A stretch of 64,000 nucleotides of DNA from positions 1,860,001-1,924,000 of the forward strand of contig NZ_SCOL01000001.1 in NCBI RefSeq assembly GCF_005503015.1. Direction: 5' to 3'. The position numbers and the translations under genes were made by a program. This stretch comes from Bacillus sp. E(2018). GTDB taxonomy: Bacteria > Bacillota > Bacilli > Bacillales > Fictibacillaceae. Position 1 is the first letter of the stretch. Each line of letters opens with the position of its first letter. The notes beneath the pieces were generated by a model that did no database searches, was not told the origin of the DNA, and saw only the letters and a program-made list of their open reading frames with translations. Positions 43,038 to 52,324 of the stretch are shown here, one piece after another.

Positions 43038-43307
43038 TTAATTCCCAAATCCACCATAACGCCATGCTAATCCGACCATCTCCATCAGCAAAAGAGGAAC
43101 CACAAGAATGAATGATACAGCTATGGCCAGACCTCGAAAACCAAGGTTCTTAGGAGATCGAAATGCAAAATAAATAGCAGTGAGCACTCCTCCCCACACG
43201 ATCAACCGCCAGTATCCGAAAGCAATGGCATAGGTGTGTATAAGTAAAAAGAACGCGACTGTAAAAGCACTTACTAGTAATGAAATCGAGCTAAATTTCT
43301 CTCTCAT
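43038..43307 (-). CDS. Small membrane protein, three helices
   Basis: An 89-residue hydrophobic protein with segments at about 8-28, 33-47 and 54-78 and a positively charged loop (RSPKNLGFR). It follows the lipoprotein gene by 12 bp on the minus strand and is probably co-transcribed. No family recognised. Confidence 0.6.
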   Translation of the reverse strand: MREKFSSISLLVSAFTVAFFLLIHTYAIAFGYWRLIVWGGVLTAIYFAFRSPKNLGFRGLAIAVSFILVVPLLLMEMVGLAWRYGGFGN

Positions 43308-43319
43308 ACCAATCCGCTC

Positions 43320-43814
43320 CTAATAGTCCATCGAATTTGCTGATTTCAACAGATCATCCATCTTAAATTCAGAACCCATTAACATCATCCCATAATATAT
43401 ATCATCTTTACTCCAACGAATGGATTTAACGTCAGATGATTCTCTTTCTATAATAACCTCAGTGCCATCTTTCAATTTTGTTGTCTTCTTCTCACCTTCA
43501 TCATTGAAATTTGCGTTTTTATTTTGGAACGTGGTTACACGAAGGACGGAACCTTTTTCATTACCATAAGTAAATTCAGTATGTAAGATATCCCCTTTTG
43601 GATCTCCCGCAGGATCTACAGCATATGTTAATTGGACGTCTTTTGACTGAAAAGGAAGTTTTTCTGGAGCTGCCATCTTTTGTTGCACCTCTTTTGGCAA
43701 CCGCTCCATCTCTTTCTTCACATTCGGATAATTCTCATTCAGCTTGTCGACAGCTCCTTGATCGCTGCAAGCCGCCAAGATAATTAAAAGTAACAAGCTT
43801 AGTATCTTCTTCAT
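43320..43814 (-). CDS. Lipoprotein of unknown function
   Basis: A 164-residue lipoprotein: MKKILSLLLLIILAACSDQG, with the lipobox LAAC (Cys16), and a mature domain of mixed beta structure (QLTYAVDPAGDPKGDIL, then GSVLRVTTFQNKNANF). It is the first gene of a pair with the small membrane protein downstream. GAGGTGATC precedes the ATG. No family recognised. Confidence 0.8.
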   Translation of the reverse strand: MKKILSLLLLIILAACSDQGAVDKLNENYPNVKKEMERLPKEVQQKMAAPEKLPFQSKDVQLTYAVDPAGDPKGDILHTEFTYGNEKGSVLRVTTFQNKNANFNDEGEKKTTKLKDGTEVIIERESSDVKSIRWSKDDIYYGMMLMGSEFKMDDLLKSANSMDY

Positions 43815-43894
43815 ACGATCACCTCTTACTTTTCTATATTCTACTTTTGGAATATAATTCCTGTTTGTGAGGTAAGTATCCTTTCAAAAAACAC

Positions 43895-43926
43895 AAAAAA
43901 GCCTAGAGTTTACTTCACCCTAAGCC
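43895..43926 (-). terminator. Terminator of the GNAT gene at 43950
   Basis: In the minus-strand RNA GCUUAGGGU (43917-43925) pairs with ACUCUAGGC (43901-43909; two G-U pairs), loop 7 nt, then six U. Confidence 0.7.
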
Positions 43927-43949
43927 ACTTTAATATACTTAAAATTGTT

Positions 43950-44414
43950 TTACAGAACAAATTCCATCGAAATACTTGTGTTTTTATAACCTAGCTTCTT
44001 ATACAACTGATAAGCCACTTCATTTCTTCCAAAGACACTTAATCCAATAGACTCTATTCCTGATTGCTTTAACATACTTTGAAGTATTTCTAACGTTTTC
44101 TTCCCGTATCCTTTTCTTCTATGAAGGTCGTCTATGAAAATATGGTACAAAAAGGCTTGATTAATCTCCGGCATCAATCCATACCAGAGAATTCCTACTT
44201 TTTCATAGGTTTTGGAATCTTGAATGTTGTACAAATACTGACCTTCAGTTAACAATCCATCTTTCCAAAGATCAGACATCATCATTTCTGATTCTTCTAA
44301 GGCAGACTGTAACGTTAGGTTGAAGTTCTTAGTGATTTCACAAGCGTAATCTGAAATCATAAATGCCAGATAATCCTGAAATTCTTGTTCGGTTAATGGG
44401 TTTAAATGTATCAT
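43950..44414 (-). CDS. GNAT acetyltransferase
   Basis: A 154-residue acetyltransferase with an acetyl-CoA site HRRKGYGKKTLE around 95-106 and FGRNEVAYQLYKKLGYKNTS around 126-145. It resembles the YycN/RimI-like group with N-terminal residues LTEQEFQDYL. Substrate unknown. AGAGATAAC precedes the ATG; the Shine-Dalgarno is weak. Confidence 0.85.
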   Translation of the reverse strand: MIHLNPLTEQEFQDYLAFMISDYACEITKNFNLTLQSALEESEMMMSDLWKDGLLTEGQYLYNIQDSKTYEKVGILWYGLMPEINQAFLYHIFIDDLHRRKGYGKKTLEILQSMLKQSGIESIGLSVFGRNEVAYQLYKKLGYKNTSISMEFVL

Positions 44415-44451
44415 GTTATCTCTCCATTCTAGTAATGATCAATTAGAAGGA

Positions 44452-44525
44452 AGTAAACAAAGATTCATTCATAGAAAATAGACTAAATAATAGAGTTACT
44501 TCATGAATAAACACCTTTGTTTACT
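44452..44525. repeat. Inverted repeat in the GNAT-SDR gap
   Basis: AGTAAACAAAG (44452-44462) has an exact inverted copy CTTTGTTTACT (44515-44525), and the bases next to each arm (ATTCATTCAT and ATGAATAAACAC) continue the match imperfectly. It lies between two minus-strand genes, 38 bp upstream of the GNAT gene. It may be an operator pair or an extended hairpin; no gene is visible in 44415-44626. Confidence 0.5.
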
Positions 44526-44626
44526 CGTGAGACCATGTTACACAGTTAGTATGAGACATTCTTTAACGCTCCTTTAACATTCATCATTTAATAACTCTTA
44601 TTTTAACATAAAGTTCCAATAAATGT

Positions 44627-45391
44627 TTAATCCATTGTCGAACCGCACGTTACATTGATAATTGTCCCTGTTATGGCACTCGCTCGATCCGATGCAATAA
44701 ACACCGCTGTATCAGCGACTTCTTTCAACTTTGGAAGGCGTCCTAACGCTGTTCCTTCCTCCATATACTGTCTCACCTCAGGAAAGTCTGGTTTCCATGT
44801 TTCTGGTATAGCATCTGATCTCAAAGAAACGACACGAATCCCTTTTGTACCGAGCTCACCGGCTAAGCTACGTGTAAATCCTTCGATGGCTGAACAAGCT
44901 GTGGCAAAACCTCCCGAGTAATGATAAGTATGGTCTCTGCCTGACAATGCTGCCGATGATGCAGAAAGAGTTAAGATTACTCCTGAATTCTGCTTGATCA
45001 TATGCTTTGCTGCTTCAGTACTAGTGAGAAAATGAGTTCGGACACCCGTTAAAATGGGAGTTATAAAGTCTTCTTGTGTCATATTGGTGAGCGCCGTTCC
45101 TTGAAGATCTCCTCGAATTCCAATCGCGTTAAAGGAAATATCTATCTTTCCCGCATGCTTTACGATTCGATTCAGGTGTATTTCTATTTCATTTTGATTA
45201 AGAGCATCTACTTTCGTTACTTTCGCTGTGCCTCCAGCATTTGTTATATCATTTGCAACAATCTGCAAAGAATCAAGCGATCTTCCAGCTAAAAATACAG
45301 AAGCTCCCTCTTCAGCAAAGGCACGTGCAACAGCACCACCTATCGCACCACCCGCTCCATAAACGACTGCGATTTTGTCTTTCAACAACAT
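44627..45391 (-). CDS. Short-chain dehydrogenase-like protein with altered active site
   Basis: A 254-residue SDR-fold protein. The cofactor motif is VYGAGGAIGGAVA near 9-21, NAIG near 87, and the active-site Ser in LSASSA. The catalytic Tyr is the second Tyr in TYHYSGGF, thirteen residues after that Ser. At the position of the essential Lys (YxxxK) there is Phe, so classical catalysis should be impaired. The C-terminus ITGTIINVTCGSTMD is the usual SDR end. The ATG at 45391 follows GGAGGACTGAAG. It may be a binding protein or use another mechanism. Confidence 0.85.
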   Translation of the reverse strand: MLLKDKIAVVYGAGGAIGGAVARAFAEEGASVFLAGRSLDSLQIVANDITNAGGTAKVTKVDALNQNEIEIHLNRIVKHAGKIDISFNAIGIRGDLQGTALTNMTQEDFITPILTGVRTHFLTSTEAAKHMIKQNSGVILTLSASSAALSGRDHTYHYSGGFATACSAIEGFTRSLAGELGTKGIRVVSLRSDAIPETWKPDFPEVRQYMEEGTALGRLPKLKEVADTAVFIASDRASAITGTIINVTCGSTMD

Positions 45392-45471
45392 CTTCAGTCC
45401 TCCTTTAATCATTCTTTCAATCAGTATTGCACCTATTCCGTAGATTTCATTCTTTTTATGCCTTTTTCGTT

Positions 45472-45505
45472 CAAAAAAAGTACATTCTCCTTGTTGAAGA
45501 ATGTA
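45472..45505 (-). terminator. Terminator of the DinB-family gene
   Basis: GTACATTCT (minus strand 45497-45505) pairs with AGAATGTAC (45479-45487), then seven T. Confidence 0.88.
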
Positions 45506-45526
45506 CGAATGTTTTGGTTTTGTTTT

Positions 45527-46015
45527 TTAGAGATCTAACTTTTCTTTCACTTCTTTTATTTGAAGGATATGGCGTTGTTCATGATAAGCAACAAATGGAA
45601 TCCATTGCTTTAGACTAATATCGCCGAAGATTGGATGAGGAAAACCTTTCGCTTCTAAATCCTTTTCATCAGCCGTGTTATCGATGTCTAATAAATGTTG
45701 ATGAGTCGCTGCCAATTTCATCTTTATTTCTTCAATAGAAGCAAATTCTGAAGTTGGGACTGCAAATTCTGGAGCATCTACCTTAATATCTCTATTGATA
45801 GTTGCTTCAATCGGCTTCTTGTCTGCGTTCACCACTTTACCATTTTGGAGTTGATGTTTAATGTTTTTTGCAATGCCGCCTTCCATTAAATATAGATGTT
45901 CTAGAATTTGCTTAATGGACCATTCGTTTTCTGACGGTTTTGTATTTAGATTTTCGTCATTAATTCCTTCTACTTCTGCAAACAAATCTTGTCGTATCTT
46001 ATCATTAATTAGCAT
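45527..46015 (-). CDS. DinB-family putative metal-dependent enzyme
   Basis: A 162-residue four-helix-bundle protein of the DinB/YfiT-like superfamily. The three metal-binding His are visible in ILEHLYL, TATHQHL-type and YHEQRHILQ positions, and the start MLINDKIRQDLFAEVEG is normal for the family. The ATG at 46015 follows AAAGGTGATGAAGAG; an upstream extension is not needed. Members include thiol-dependent transferases (bacillithiol-type), but the specific activity is unknown. Confidence 0.82.
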   Translation of the reverse strand: MLINDKIRQDLFAEVEGINDENLNTKPSENEWSIKQILEHLYLMEGGIAKNIKHQLQNGKVVNADKKPIEATINRDIKVDAPEFAVPTSEFASIEEIKMKLAATHQHLLDIDNTADEKDLEAKGFPHPIFGDISLKQWIPFVAYHEQRHILQIKEVKEKLDL

Positions 46016-46197
46016 CTCTTCATCACCTTTAATGTATATGACTTGTCCTCGTAGTGTAGCATAATCAGCTTTCAAAATTCTCGTTTGAGAACTTTGTTCC
46101 ATCGTTTATTTCATTCATTCCTAATCATTTCTATAGTTGTTTCCGATATAACAATTGGTTCTTTATGAAATAAATTTTTATTATAGGAGTCATTTCT

Positions 46198-47826
46198 ATG
46201 TCTATCAAAATTCAAACGTATCTGTCCGTGAGCATCTCATTGATCATACTAACCACATCATTATTTCTTAGTATCTTTATCAGTGATAAATCCAGCGAAT
46301 TATTAGAAAAAGAAATAGGTAATTCCCTAGCTTCTTCAGCCTTTCAACTATCTCACAACCTTGATTCTTTCATGTGGTCGAGATACCAGGAACTACAAGT
46401 TTTAAGTGAACAGGAAGTGCTGAAAGACCCGAGAAGAATAAATGAAGCACAATTTCTGATCGATCAGCTTCAAAATAAAATTCCCTCCTTCTCATGGGTT
46501 GGAATAACGAATCAAAAGGGAGTCATTCAAGCTTCCACGAAGAAACTTCTTATCAACAAAGATATATCTGCTCGTCCCGTATTTCAAAAAGCAACTGAAC
46601 AGCCTTTTATCGGTGATGTACATGATGCCCTTTTGCTATCCAAACTGATTCCAACCAAGGATGGTTCACCTTTACAATTAGTCGATATCAGTACACCATT
46701 AACAGATAAAAACGGCGTTTTCCAAGGTGTGTTAGCCGCCCATCTCAGCTGGGAGTGGTCTAAAGAAGTAGAATCCGCAATTCTAAAGCCCATAAAAGAG
46801 CAAAAAAAGGATGTGGAAGTATACATAATCAGTAAAGAAGATACGGTACTCCTAGGTCATAAGAATGATTTAGGAAAAAAAATTAAGATAAGTGATCTCG
46901 ATAATAAAGGAAAGAGAAACGAGTGGAATTTTGTGCGTTGGCCAGATGGAAAAGAGTATGTAACAGGCTATGCTTTTGGTGACGGATATCAGAATTATCC
47001 CGGACTAGGCTGGACGGTTGTCATTCGTCAATCAGAACAAGCGGCTTATGCATCCGTCCAATATCTGCAAACATTCATTTTAGTCTGTGGTATTGTAATT
47101 TCTCTACTTATGGCTGTTATTGGATGGTTTATCACAAAGAGAGTTTCTCGTCCTCTTTTTGACTTGGCTATCTCTGCTGACAAGTTGAAAGATGGTGAGA
47201 TCGTAGAGATTCCTTTGTTGCGCGGAATCAAAGATATAGAAGTTCTAAGTTCTTCTTTTAGAAGCTTAATCTCATCTTTAAAGCAAACAGAAAAACAGTT
47301 AGACAAGATGGAGAACATGGCACATACGGACTTTCTGACAAGTATGCCGAATCGGTTAGCTCTTTTGGAATACATGAATTCAGTTCGCTTTAATTCTTCT
47401 AATGGCAGCTATGGGGTGCTTTATATCGATCTGGACGGTTTTAAATCAATCAATGATACACACGGACATCATGCTGGAGATCTACTTTTAATAGAAGTTG
47501 GTAAGCGTATCATTACTTCATTAATTAAGAAGGAACATTTTGCAGCACGTTTAGGTGGAGATGAATTTGTAGTTGTACTCCCTATTCAGGAGAATTATTT
47601 AAATGAAATAACGGAGATCTCACACTTCCTCATAGAAACTCTTAACCGACCATTTCTTATTCAGGAACATTCAATAAAAATTGGGTGCAGCATGGGATCA
47701 GCTAAATGGATAGCTCAGGACGTTTCCCCACAAACCATACTTGAATATGCAGATGAGGCATTATACGTTTCAAAGAAAACGGGTAAAAATAAGTTGAGTT
47801 TTTACTCATTTCGAAAAACATCATAA
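46198..47826 (+). CDS. Membrane diguanylate cyclase (Cache-HAMP-GGDEF)
   Basis: A 542-residue c-di-GMP-synthesising sensor. A helix at about 8-28, an extracytoplasmic double-Cache-like sensor to about 280, a second helix around 285-305, HAMP to about 360, and the GGDEF domain to the end with HTDFLTSMPNRLALL, YIDLDGFKSIND and the intact active site RLGGDEFVVV. The inhibitory RxxD I-site, normally five residues before GGDEF, reads KKEH here, so product inhibition is probably lost. The signal it senses is not identifiable. It is monocistronic with its own terminator. Confidence 0.93.
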   Translation: MSIKIQTYLSVSISLIILTTSLFLSIFISDKSSELLEKEIGNSLASSAFQLSHNLDSFMWSRYQELQVLSEQEVLKDPRRINEAQFLIDQLQNKIPSFSWVGITNQKGVIQASTKKLLINKDISARPVFQKATEQPFIGDVHDALLLSKLIPTKDGSPLQLVDISTPLTDKNGVFQGVLAAHLSWEWSKEVESAILKPIKEQKKDVEVYIISKEDTVLLGHKNDLGKKIKISDLDNKGKRNEWNFVRWPDGKEYVTGYAFGDGYQNYPGLGWTVVIRQSEQAAYASVQYLQTFILVCGIVISLLMAVIGWFITKRVSRPLFDLAISADKLKDGEIVEIPLLRGIKDIEVLSSSFRSLISSLKQTEKQLDKMENMAHTDFLTSMPNRLALLEYMNSVRFNSSNGSYGVLYIDLDGFKSINDTHGHHAGDLLLIEVGKRIITSLIKKEHFAARLGGDEFVVVLPIQENYLNEITEISHFLIETLNRPFLIQEHSIKIGCSMGSAKWIAQDVSPQTILEYADEALYVSKKTGKNKLSFYSFRKTS

Positions 47827-47843
47827 GATTGCTTCATATTAAG

Positions 47844-47877
47844 AAAGCATCCGAATGATGGCATCCGGATGCTTTTT
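47844..47877 (+). terminator. Terminator of the diguanylate cyclase gene
   Basis: AAAGCATCCG (47844-47853) pairs with CGGATGCTTT (47866-47875), then T-run. It may work in both directions because an A-run precedes it. Confidence 0.85.
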
Positions 47878-47885
47878 ATACTTAT

Positions 47886-49364
47886 TTATTTTAATTGGCT
47901 GATGAATGGTCCATAATTTCTTGGAGTGCGCTGCACAGATAACCATTTTAGAGTAGTGAATTCTTCTAACACCCACTCTCCATTAAATCGGCCAAGTCCT
48001 GAATCTTTTTCTCCACCAAATGGCATATGTGGTTCATCGTTAACAGATTGGTCATTGATGTGAATCATACCTGTATGAATAGCATGAGCTATGTCTGTTG
48101 CATGTTCAATGTTTTTAGAATGAACGGCTCCGCTCAGTCCATACGGGTAAGCATTTGCCATTTGAACAACGTCTTCATCTTTTTCAAACGGAATAAGAAT
48201 AGCTACTGGTCCAAAGATTTCATTCTTCGCTAAAGGCATCTCATTATTAACATCTGTTATCACTGTAGGTTCTAGTACATTTCCGTCGGCATCTCCACCA
48301 ACGCGAATCTTAGCACCTTGTGAAACACTTGCTTCAATGTCCTTTAAAATTCGATCAACTTGGTCTCTATTGATTAATGGACCAACATTCGTATTTTTTT
48401 TAGACGGATCTCCAAATTTCAGATTGCTTGCTCGCTGAACAAAGGCTTCTGCAAATTCTTCATAAATGTCTTGATGAACAAAAATACGATTGATCGCCAT
48501 ACATATTTGCCCTTGGTGATAAAACTTTCCAAACAAGGCTGAATCTACGGCTTGATCAATGTCTGCTTCTTTTAACGCGATAAATACGTTATTCCCGCCT
48601 AATTCAAGAGCAGATTTCTTTAAGTTCTTACCAGCAAGTTCACCGATGTGTCTTCCGACTTCTGTTGAACCTGTAAACGAAATCAGACGCGGAGTTGGAT
48701 GTGTGACGATCTCATCTCCAATTTCTGAACCACGCCCTACGATTACGTTGATCAAACCTTTTGGAAGTCCAGCCGCTTCAAAGATGCTTGCAAAGACTAA
48801 TCCACCTGTTACTGGTGTGTCAGTAGCTGGTTTGATCACTACAGCATTTCCAGTCGCTATGGCAGGTGCGATGGATCGAATAGCCAGATGGAACGGGAAA
48901 TTCCAAGGACTAATTATTCCAATTACCCCTAACGGATTACGGTACACTCTGTTTTCTTTGCCTGCCGTTTGTGAAGGAAGAATTTTTCCTTCCATTCGAT
49001 AAGGGTATGTTGTAGATTCTTTTAAAATATTAATAGAAGCTCGAAATTCTGAGATAGCTTTCATATACGTTGAGCCTGATTCTTTGATGATCCAATCAAT
49101 AATAAGCTCCTCATTCTCTTGCATAACTTCAGCTACTTTTTCTAAAACAGCACGCTTGTTTTGTGGAAGTTCGTTTGCCCATTCAGCTTGAGCAATTTTC
49201 GCCGCTTCATAAGCTTCGTCCAAGTCTTCTTTCGTCGCAGCTTGAATCGTAACAAGCTCTTCTTCCGTGAATGGATTTGTGTTCTTCATCAAGCTATCGC
49301 TGCTTCCTTTTCTCCATTCGCCGTTAATATATATATTTGAAAAATCGGTGTTCATTTTATTCAT
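47886..49364 (-). CDS. Aldehyde dehydrogenase
   Basis: A 492-residue NAD(P)-dependent aldehyde dehydrogenase. Visible motifs are SPWNFPFHL around 151-159, the glycine-rich FTGSTEVGRHIG, the general-base Glu in LELGGNN, the catalytic Cys in GQICMAINR near 290, and NEIFGPVAILIPF. It resembles benzaldehyde/vanillin dehydrogenase-type enzymes (YfmT-like), but the substrate cannot be fixed by eye. The ATG at 49364 is used; a GTG at 49376 is too close to the AGGAG. It is monocistronic. Confidence 0.93.
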   Translation of the reverse strand: MNKMNTDFSNIYINGEWRKGSSDSLMKNTNPFTEEELVTIQAATKEDLDEAYEAAKIAQAEWANELPQNKRAVLEKVAEVMQENEELIIDWIIKESGSTYMKAISEFRASINILKESTTYPYRMEGKILPSQTAGKENRVYRNPLGVIGIISPWNFPFHLAIRSIAPAIATGNAVVIKPATDTPVTGGLVFASIFEAAGLPKGLINVIVGRGSEIGDEIVTHPTPRLISFTGSTEVGRHIGELAGKNLKKSALELGGNNVFIALKEADIDQAVDSALFGKFYHQGQICMAINRIFVHQDIYEEFAEAFVQRASNLKFGDPSKKNTNVGPLINRDQVDRILKDIEASVSQGAKIRVGGDADGNVLEPTVITDVNNEMPLAKNEIFGPVAILIPFEKDEDVVQMANAYPYGLSGAVHSKNIEHATDIAHAIHTGMIHINDQSVNDEPHMPFGGEKDSGLGRFNGEWVLEEFTTLKWLSVQRTPRNYGPFISQLK

Positions 49365-49376
49365 CTCTATTAACAC

Positions 49377-49705
49377 TCCTTTTCACTTACAAAAGATTAG
49401 TTATGACCTTACTCCTATTTTTAGACGATGTAAATCAATCTGCTTATTACTTTACCCAAATACATATAGATACTACACATGATTAGTAGATCTAAAGTGT
49501 TTTACGGTACGTGTTTTTATATTTGTTACACGTTCTCCGATAAAAGGAGTGTAATCACCTAAGAATTATTGTGAGCACCGGTAAACACTTCACTTTCACT
49601 GATAATGTTTACCTATTCACCTGAGACCAAGGCACCTTCACCTGTACATTTACTGATTAATGTTACAGGCGTACTCAGCTACTTCATTCTGAACCTAATC
49701 CTTAA
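49377..49705. other. Intergenic region with 21-bp-spaced TTCAC motifs
   Basis: This 330-bp stretch lies between the divergently ended ALDH gene start and the MFS terminator. I see no convincing gene. TTCACYTG-type words occur at 49595 (TTCACTGA), 49616 (TTCACCTG) and 49637 (TTCACCTG), 21 bp apart, with related but weaker words on both sides. The ALDH promoter must lie in its left part. Confidence 0.4.
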
Positions 49706-49757
49706 AGAAAAAACCGACACTAAATTGGGTCTTAATCGTACCCATAGTGTCGGTTTT
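49706..49757 (-). terminator. Terminator of the MFS exporter gene
   Basis: AAAACCGACACTA (minus strand 49745-49757) pairs with TAGTGTCGGTTTT (49710-49722), with an inner AATTGGGT-type loop, then T-run. Confidence 0.85.
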
Positions 49758-49769
49758 AGTAGAAAAATT

Positions 49770-51290
49770 TTAAGCTGTAACTGATTTAGTTGATGTTTTG
49801 TTTTCTTTTTCAATCTTATTTACTGCTTCAGCACTTGTATCGACGCGTTTGACGAAAAAGGCTAGCACTAAAGCAACGATGTTAATTCCGAATGCAACTA
49901 AGAATGAGTATTGAATTCCTGACAGAAGAGCTTGCTGTGTTAATGCAGCGGTTGAGGCTTCGGTAATCGTCGCTGGATCTACTCCACTCATTAAGCTTTC
50001 TGCTTCTGTTTTTGTAACAGTGTTCATAATCGTGACTAGTATCGCTGTACCGATCGAACCGGATACTTGCTGTGCTGTATTATTAACGGCTGTACCGTGC
50101 GGATTTAGGCTCGTTGGAAGCTGATTAAGACCATTCGTCATAATCGGCATCATGACCATCGACAATCCAAACATACGCATAGAATAGATCATGATGATAT
50201 AAGAATAAGACGAATCAGCTTGCAGATGAGCGAGCATATAAGTCGAGACTGCTGTGATAGAAAGTCCGACTACCGCTAAAGCACGCGGTCCGAATTTATC
50301 AAAAAGTTTACCAGTAATAGGTGACATGATTCCCATAATGATTGCTCCCGGCAGCATCATCAGTCCAGAATCAAGTGGTGAAATTCCTCGAACGCTTTGC
50401 ACGTAAGCTGGTGTTAAAATCATGCCTGAGAACATAGCAACCGCATTTACAATCGCAATAACGGATGCAAGTGCAAACATTGGATACTTATACACTCGAA
50501 TGTTCAATAATGGTTCATCTAATTTTAGTTGTCGTAGGATGAATATAACCAATGCAATTCCACCAATAATTAGTGTTGATAGAACAACTGTATCTGTCCA
50601 TCCGTCTGAACTTGCTGTACTACAGCCGTATAGAATTCCTCCAAAACCGATGCTAGACAACACAAGAGAAAGGTAATCTAATGATACATTTTTGTTCTGC
50701 TTCATCACGTTCTCAAGCTTCCATACAGCAAATAGTAAGCTGAGGATAGCTAGAGGCAGAATCATTTCAAAAAGGAGACGCCAGTCATAGTATTCTACGA
50801 TATACCCTGACAATGTTGGTCCGATCGCAGGAGCTGTAATCATGACCAACCCAAAAATCCCCATCGCAATGCCTCGTTTTTCACGTGGAAAACTAACGAG
50901 CATGACGTTCATTAAGATTGGTCCCATTACAGATGAACCGACAGCTTGCACCATACGTCCTGTTAATAACACACCAAAGTTAGGTGCAAAGGCTGATAAT
51001 GCTGTACCGATTGTAAAGATGACCATTGCTGTAATAAATAACATCCGATTAGAAAATCGAGTGATTAAAAACGCTGAAGCTGGTATTAAAACACCGCTCA
51101 CAAGCATGAAGCCGGTGACCAGCCATTGAACGGTCGAATAGTCTTTTACATTTAAATCCACCATGATGGTTGGTAATGCTACGTTCAGCAATGAGTTGTT
51201 TAAAAAAGCTACGAACGCTCCAACGAACAAGATCGCAAGCATCAAATAGGGCGGTTTTTTATGTTGTAAAGTGGAATCTGTATTCCCCAT
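49770..51290 (-). CDS. DHA2-family multidrug exporter (EmrB/QacA type)
   Basis: A 506-residue proton-driven exporter with 14 hydrophobic helices. Motifs of the 14-helix DHA2 branch are LNNSLLNVALPTIMVDL near 30-46, the motif A region, the GPILMNVMLVSFPREKRG loop and GLVMITAPAIGPTLSGYIVE (motif C). The ATG follows AGAGGAGAAATGAC. It is divergent from the TetR gene at 51447, which almost certainly represses it. Substrates are unknown, probably hydrophobic or cationic drugs. Confidence 0.92.
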   Translation of the reverse strand: MGNTDSTLQHKKPPYLMLAILFVGAFVAFLNNSLLNVALPTIMVDLNVKDYSTVQWLVTGFMLVSGVLIPASAFLITRFSNRMLFITAMVIFTIGTALSAFAPNFGVLLTGRMVQAVGSSVMGPILMNVMLVSFPREKRGIAMGIFGLVMITAPAIGPTLSGYIVEYYDWRLLFEMILPLAILSLLFAVWKLENVMKQNKNVSLDYLSLVLSSIGFGGILYGCSTASSDGWTDTVVLSTLIIGGIALVIFILRQLKLDEPLLNIRVYKYPMFALASVIAIVNAVAMFSGMILTPAYVQSVRGISPLDSGLMMLPGAIIMGIMSPITGKLFDKFGPRALAVVGLSITAVSTYMLAHLQADSSYSYIIMIYSMRMFGLSMVMMPIMTNGLNQLPTSLNPHGTAVNNTAQQVSGSIGTAILVTIMNTVTKTEAESLMSGVDPATITEASTAALTQQALLSGIQYSFLVAFGINIVALVLAFFVKRVDTSAEAVNKIEKENKTSTKSVTA

Positions 51291-51446
51291 GTCATTTCTC
51301 CTCTTTATAAAATAATTACTTAACTTTATTAAGTTTATACCCTGAGTATAATAATATCAACACTTTTGTACCTTAAGTCTAAAAACGTTGTGTTTCCAAC
51401 TGAAGAAATTTATACTAGTCGTAAGGGTTGGACTTAGGAGGAACGC

Positions 51447-52322
51447 ATGAATAACAGAAAAAGAAAAGTCGCTGACACCGCATTAAAGCTTTTTATAGAA
51501 AAAGGCATCCAGCAGACATCTATACAGGAAATCATAGATAAAGCAAATATTTCAAAAGGTACGTTCTATAACTATTTCTCATCAAAGAGTGACTGTATCG
51601 CAGACATATTAGAATTTCTGCGGTATGATGCCAGTCAGCAGCGAATTGCCGTTCAGATCGGTAGGGACACAGGTGATCGGGACGTTTTCATCGAACAAAT
51701 TGTGATCATTATGCGTTTGAATCAGGAAAGAAACCTTCAGCCACTTTTTGAAGCGATTCTTTCATCCAATGAAGCCGACTTAAAAAAACTCGTTATGCAG
51801 CATCGGTTATATGAGATGGAATGGCTTTCTAATCGTTTTATCGAGATCTTAGGGGATGAAGTGCGGGAGCATGTGTTTGAAGCCACTATCCTATTCTTTG
51901 GAATGATGCATCATATGTTATTTACGATGCGAATAACGAATACAACTTACTCATTAGAGCATGTCGTTGATACACTTCTCTCTTATATTGAGTTGATCGT
52001 ACCGAAGATGATGATGAACGAATCTGTTCTCATTCCTCTTTCAGCTATTGATTTACTTCGTACAAATGCAAATAAAAAACAAGTTAAAATAGAGGACATT
52101 CTTTCACTTGCTGATCAGCTGCAACAGGATTATACGTTTAACGAAGAACAGCAAGACCTTTTTGATGCGATCATGAGTGAACTTCAACGTGAGCGTATTC
52201 GTAAAATAGTTCTTCAACCATTATTGAAGCCATTTCAAAAAAGTTTTGAAGAATCACCAATTTCTTCTCAAGCGCAAACTTTTACTAACTTGGTATGGTA
52301 CTTTTTAAGAAACATGAATTGA
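51447..52322 (+). CDS. TetR-family transcriptional regulator
   Basis: A 291-residue TetR protein, longer than the usual ~200, with the N-terminal helix-turn-helix (KVADTALKLFIEKGIQQTSI, then KANISKGTFYNYFSSKSD). The rest is an all-helical ligand domain and an extra C-terminal helical part (about 205-291). The ATG follows TAGGAGGAACGC. It is divergent from the DHA2 exporter, and imperfect inverted repeats CCTTAAGTC (51371-51379) and GACTTAGG (51431-51438) in the shared spacer are possible operator halves. Confidence 0.9.
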   Translation: MNNRKRKVADTALKLFIEKGIQQTSIQEIIDKANISKGTFYNYFSSKSDCIADILEFLRYDASQQRIAVQIGRDTGDRDVFIEQIVIIMRLNQERNLQPLFEAILSSNEADLKKLVMQHRLYEMEWLSNRFIEILGDEVREHVFEATILFFGMMHHMLFTMRITNTTYSLEHVVDTLLSYIELIVPKMMMNESVLIPLSAIDLLRTNANKKQVKIEDILSLADQLQQDYTFNEEQQDLFDAIMSELQRERIRKIVLQPLLKPFQKSFEESPISSQAQTFTNLVWYFLRNMN

Positions 52323-52324
52323 AG

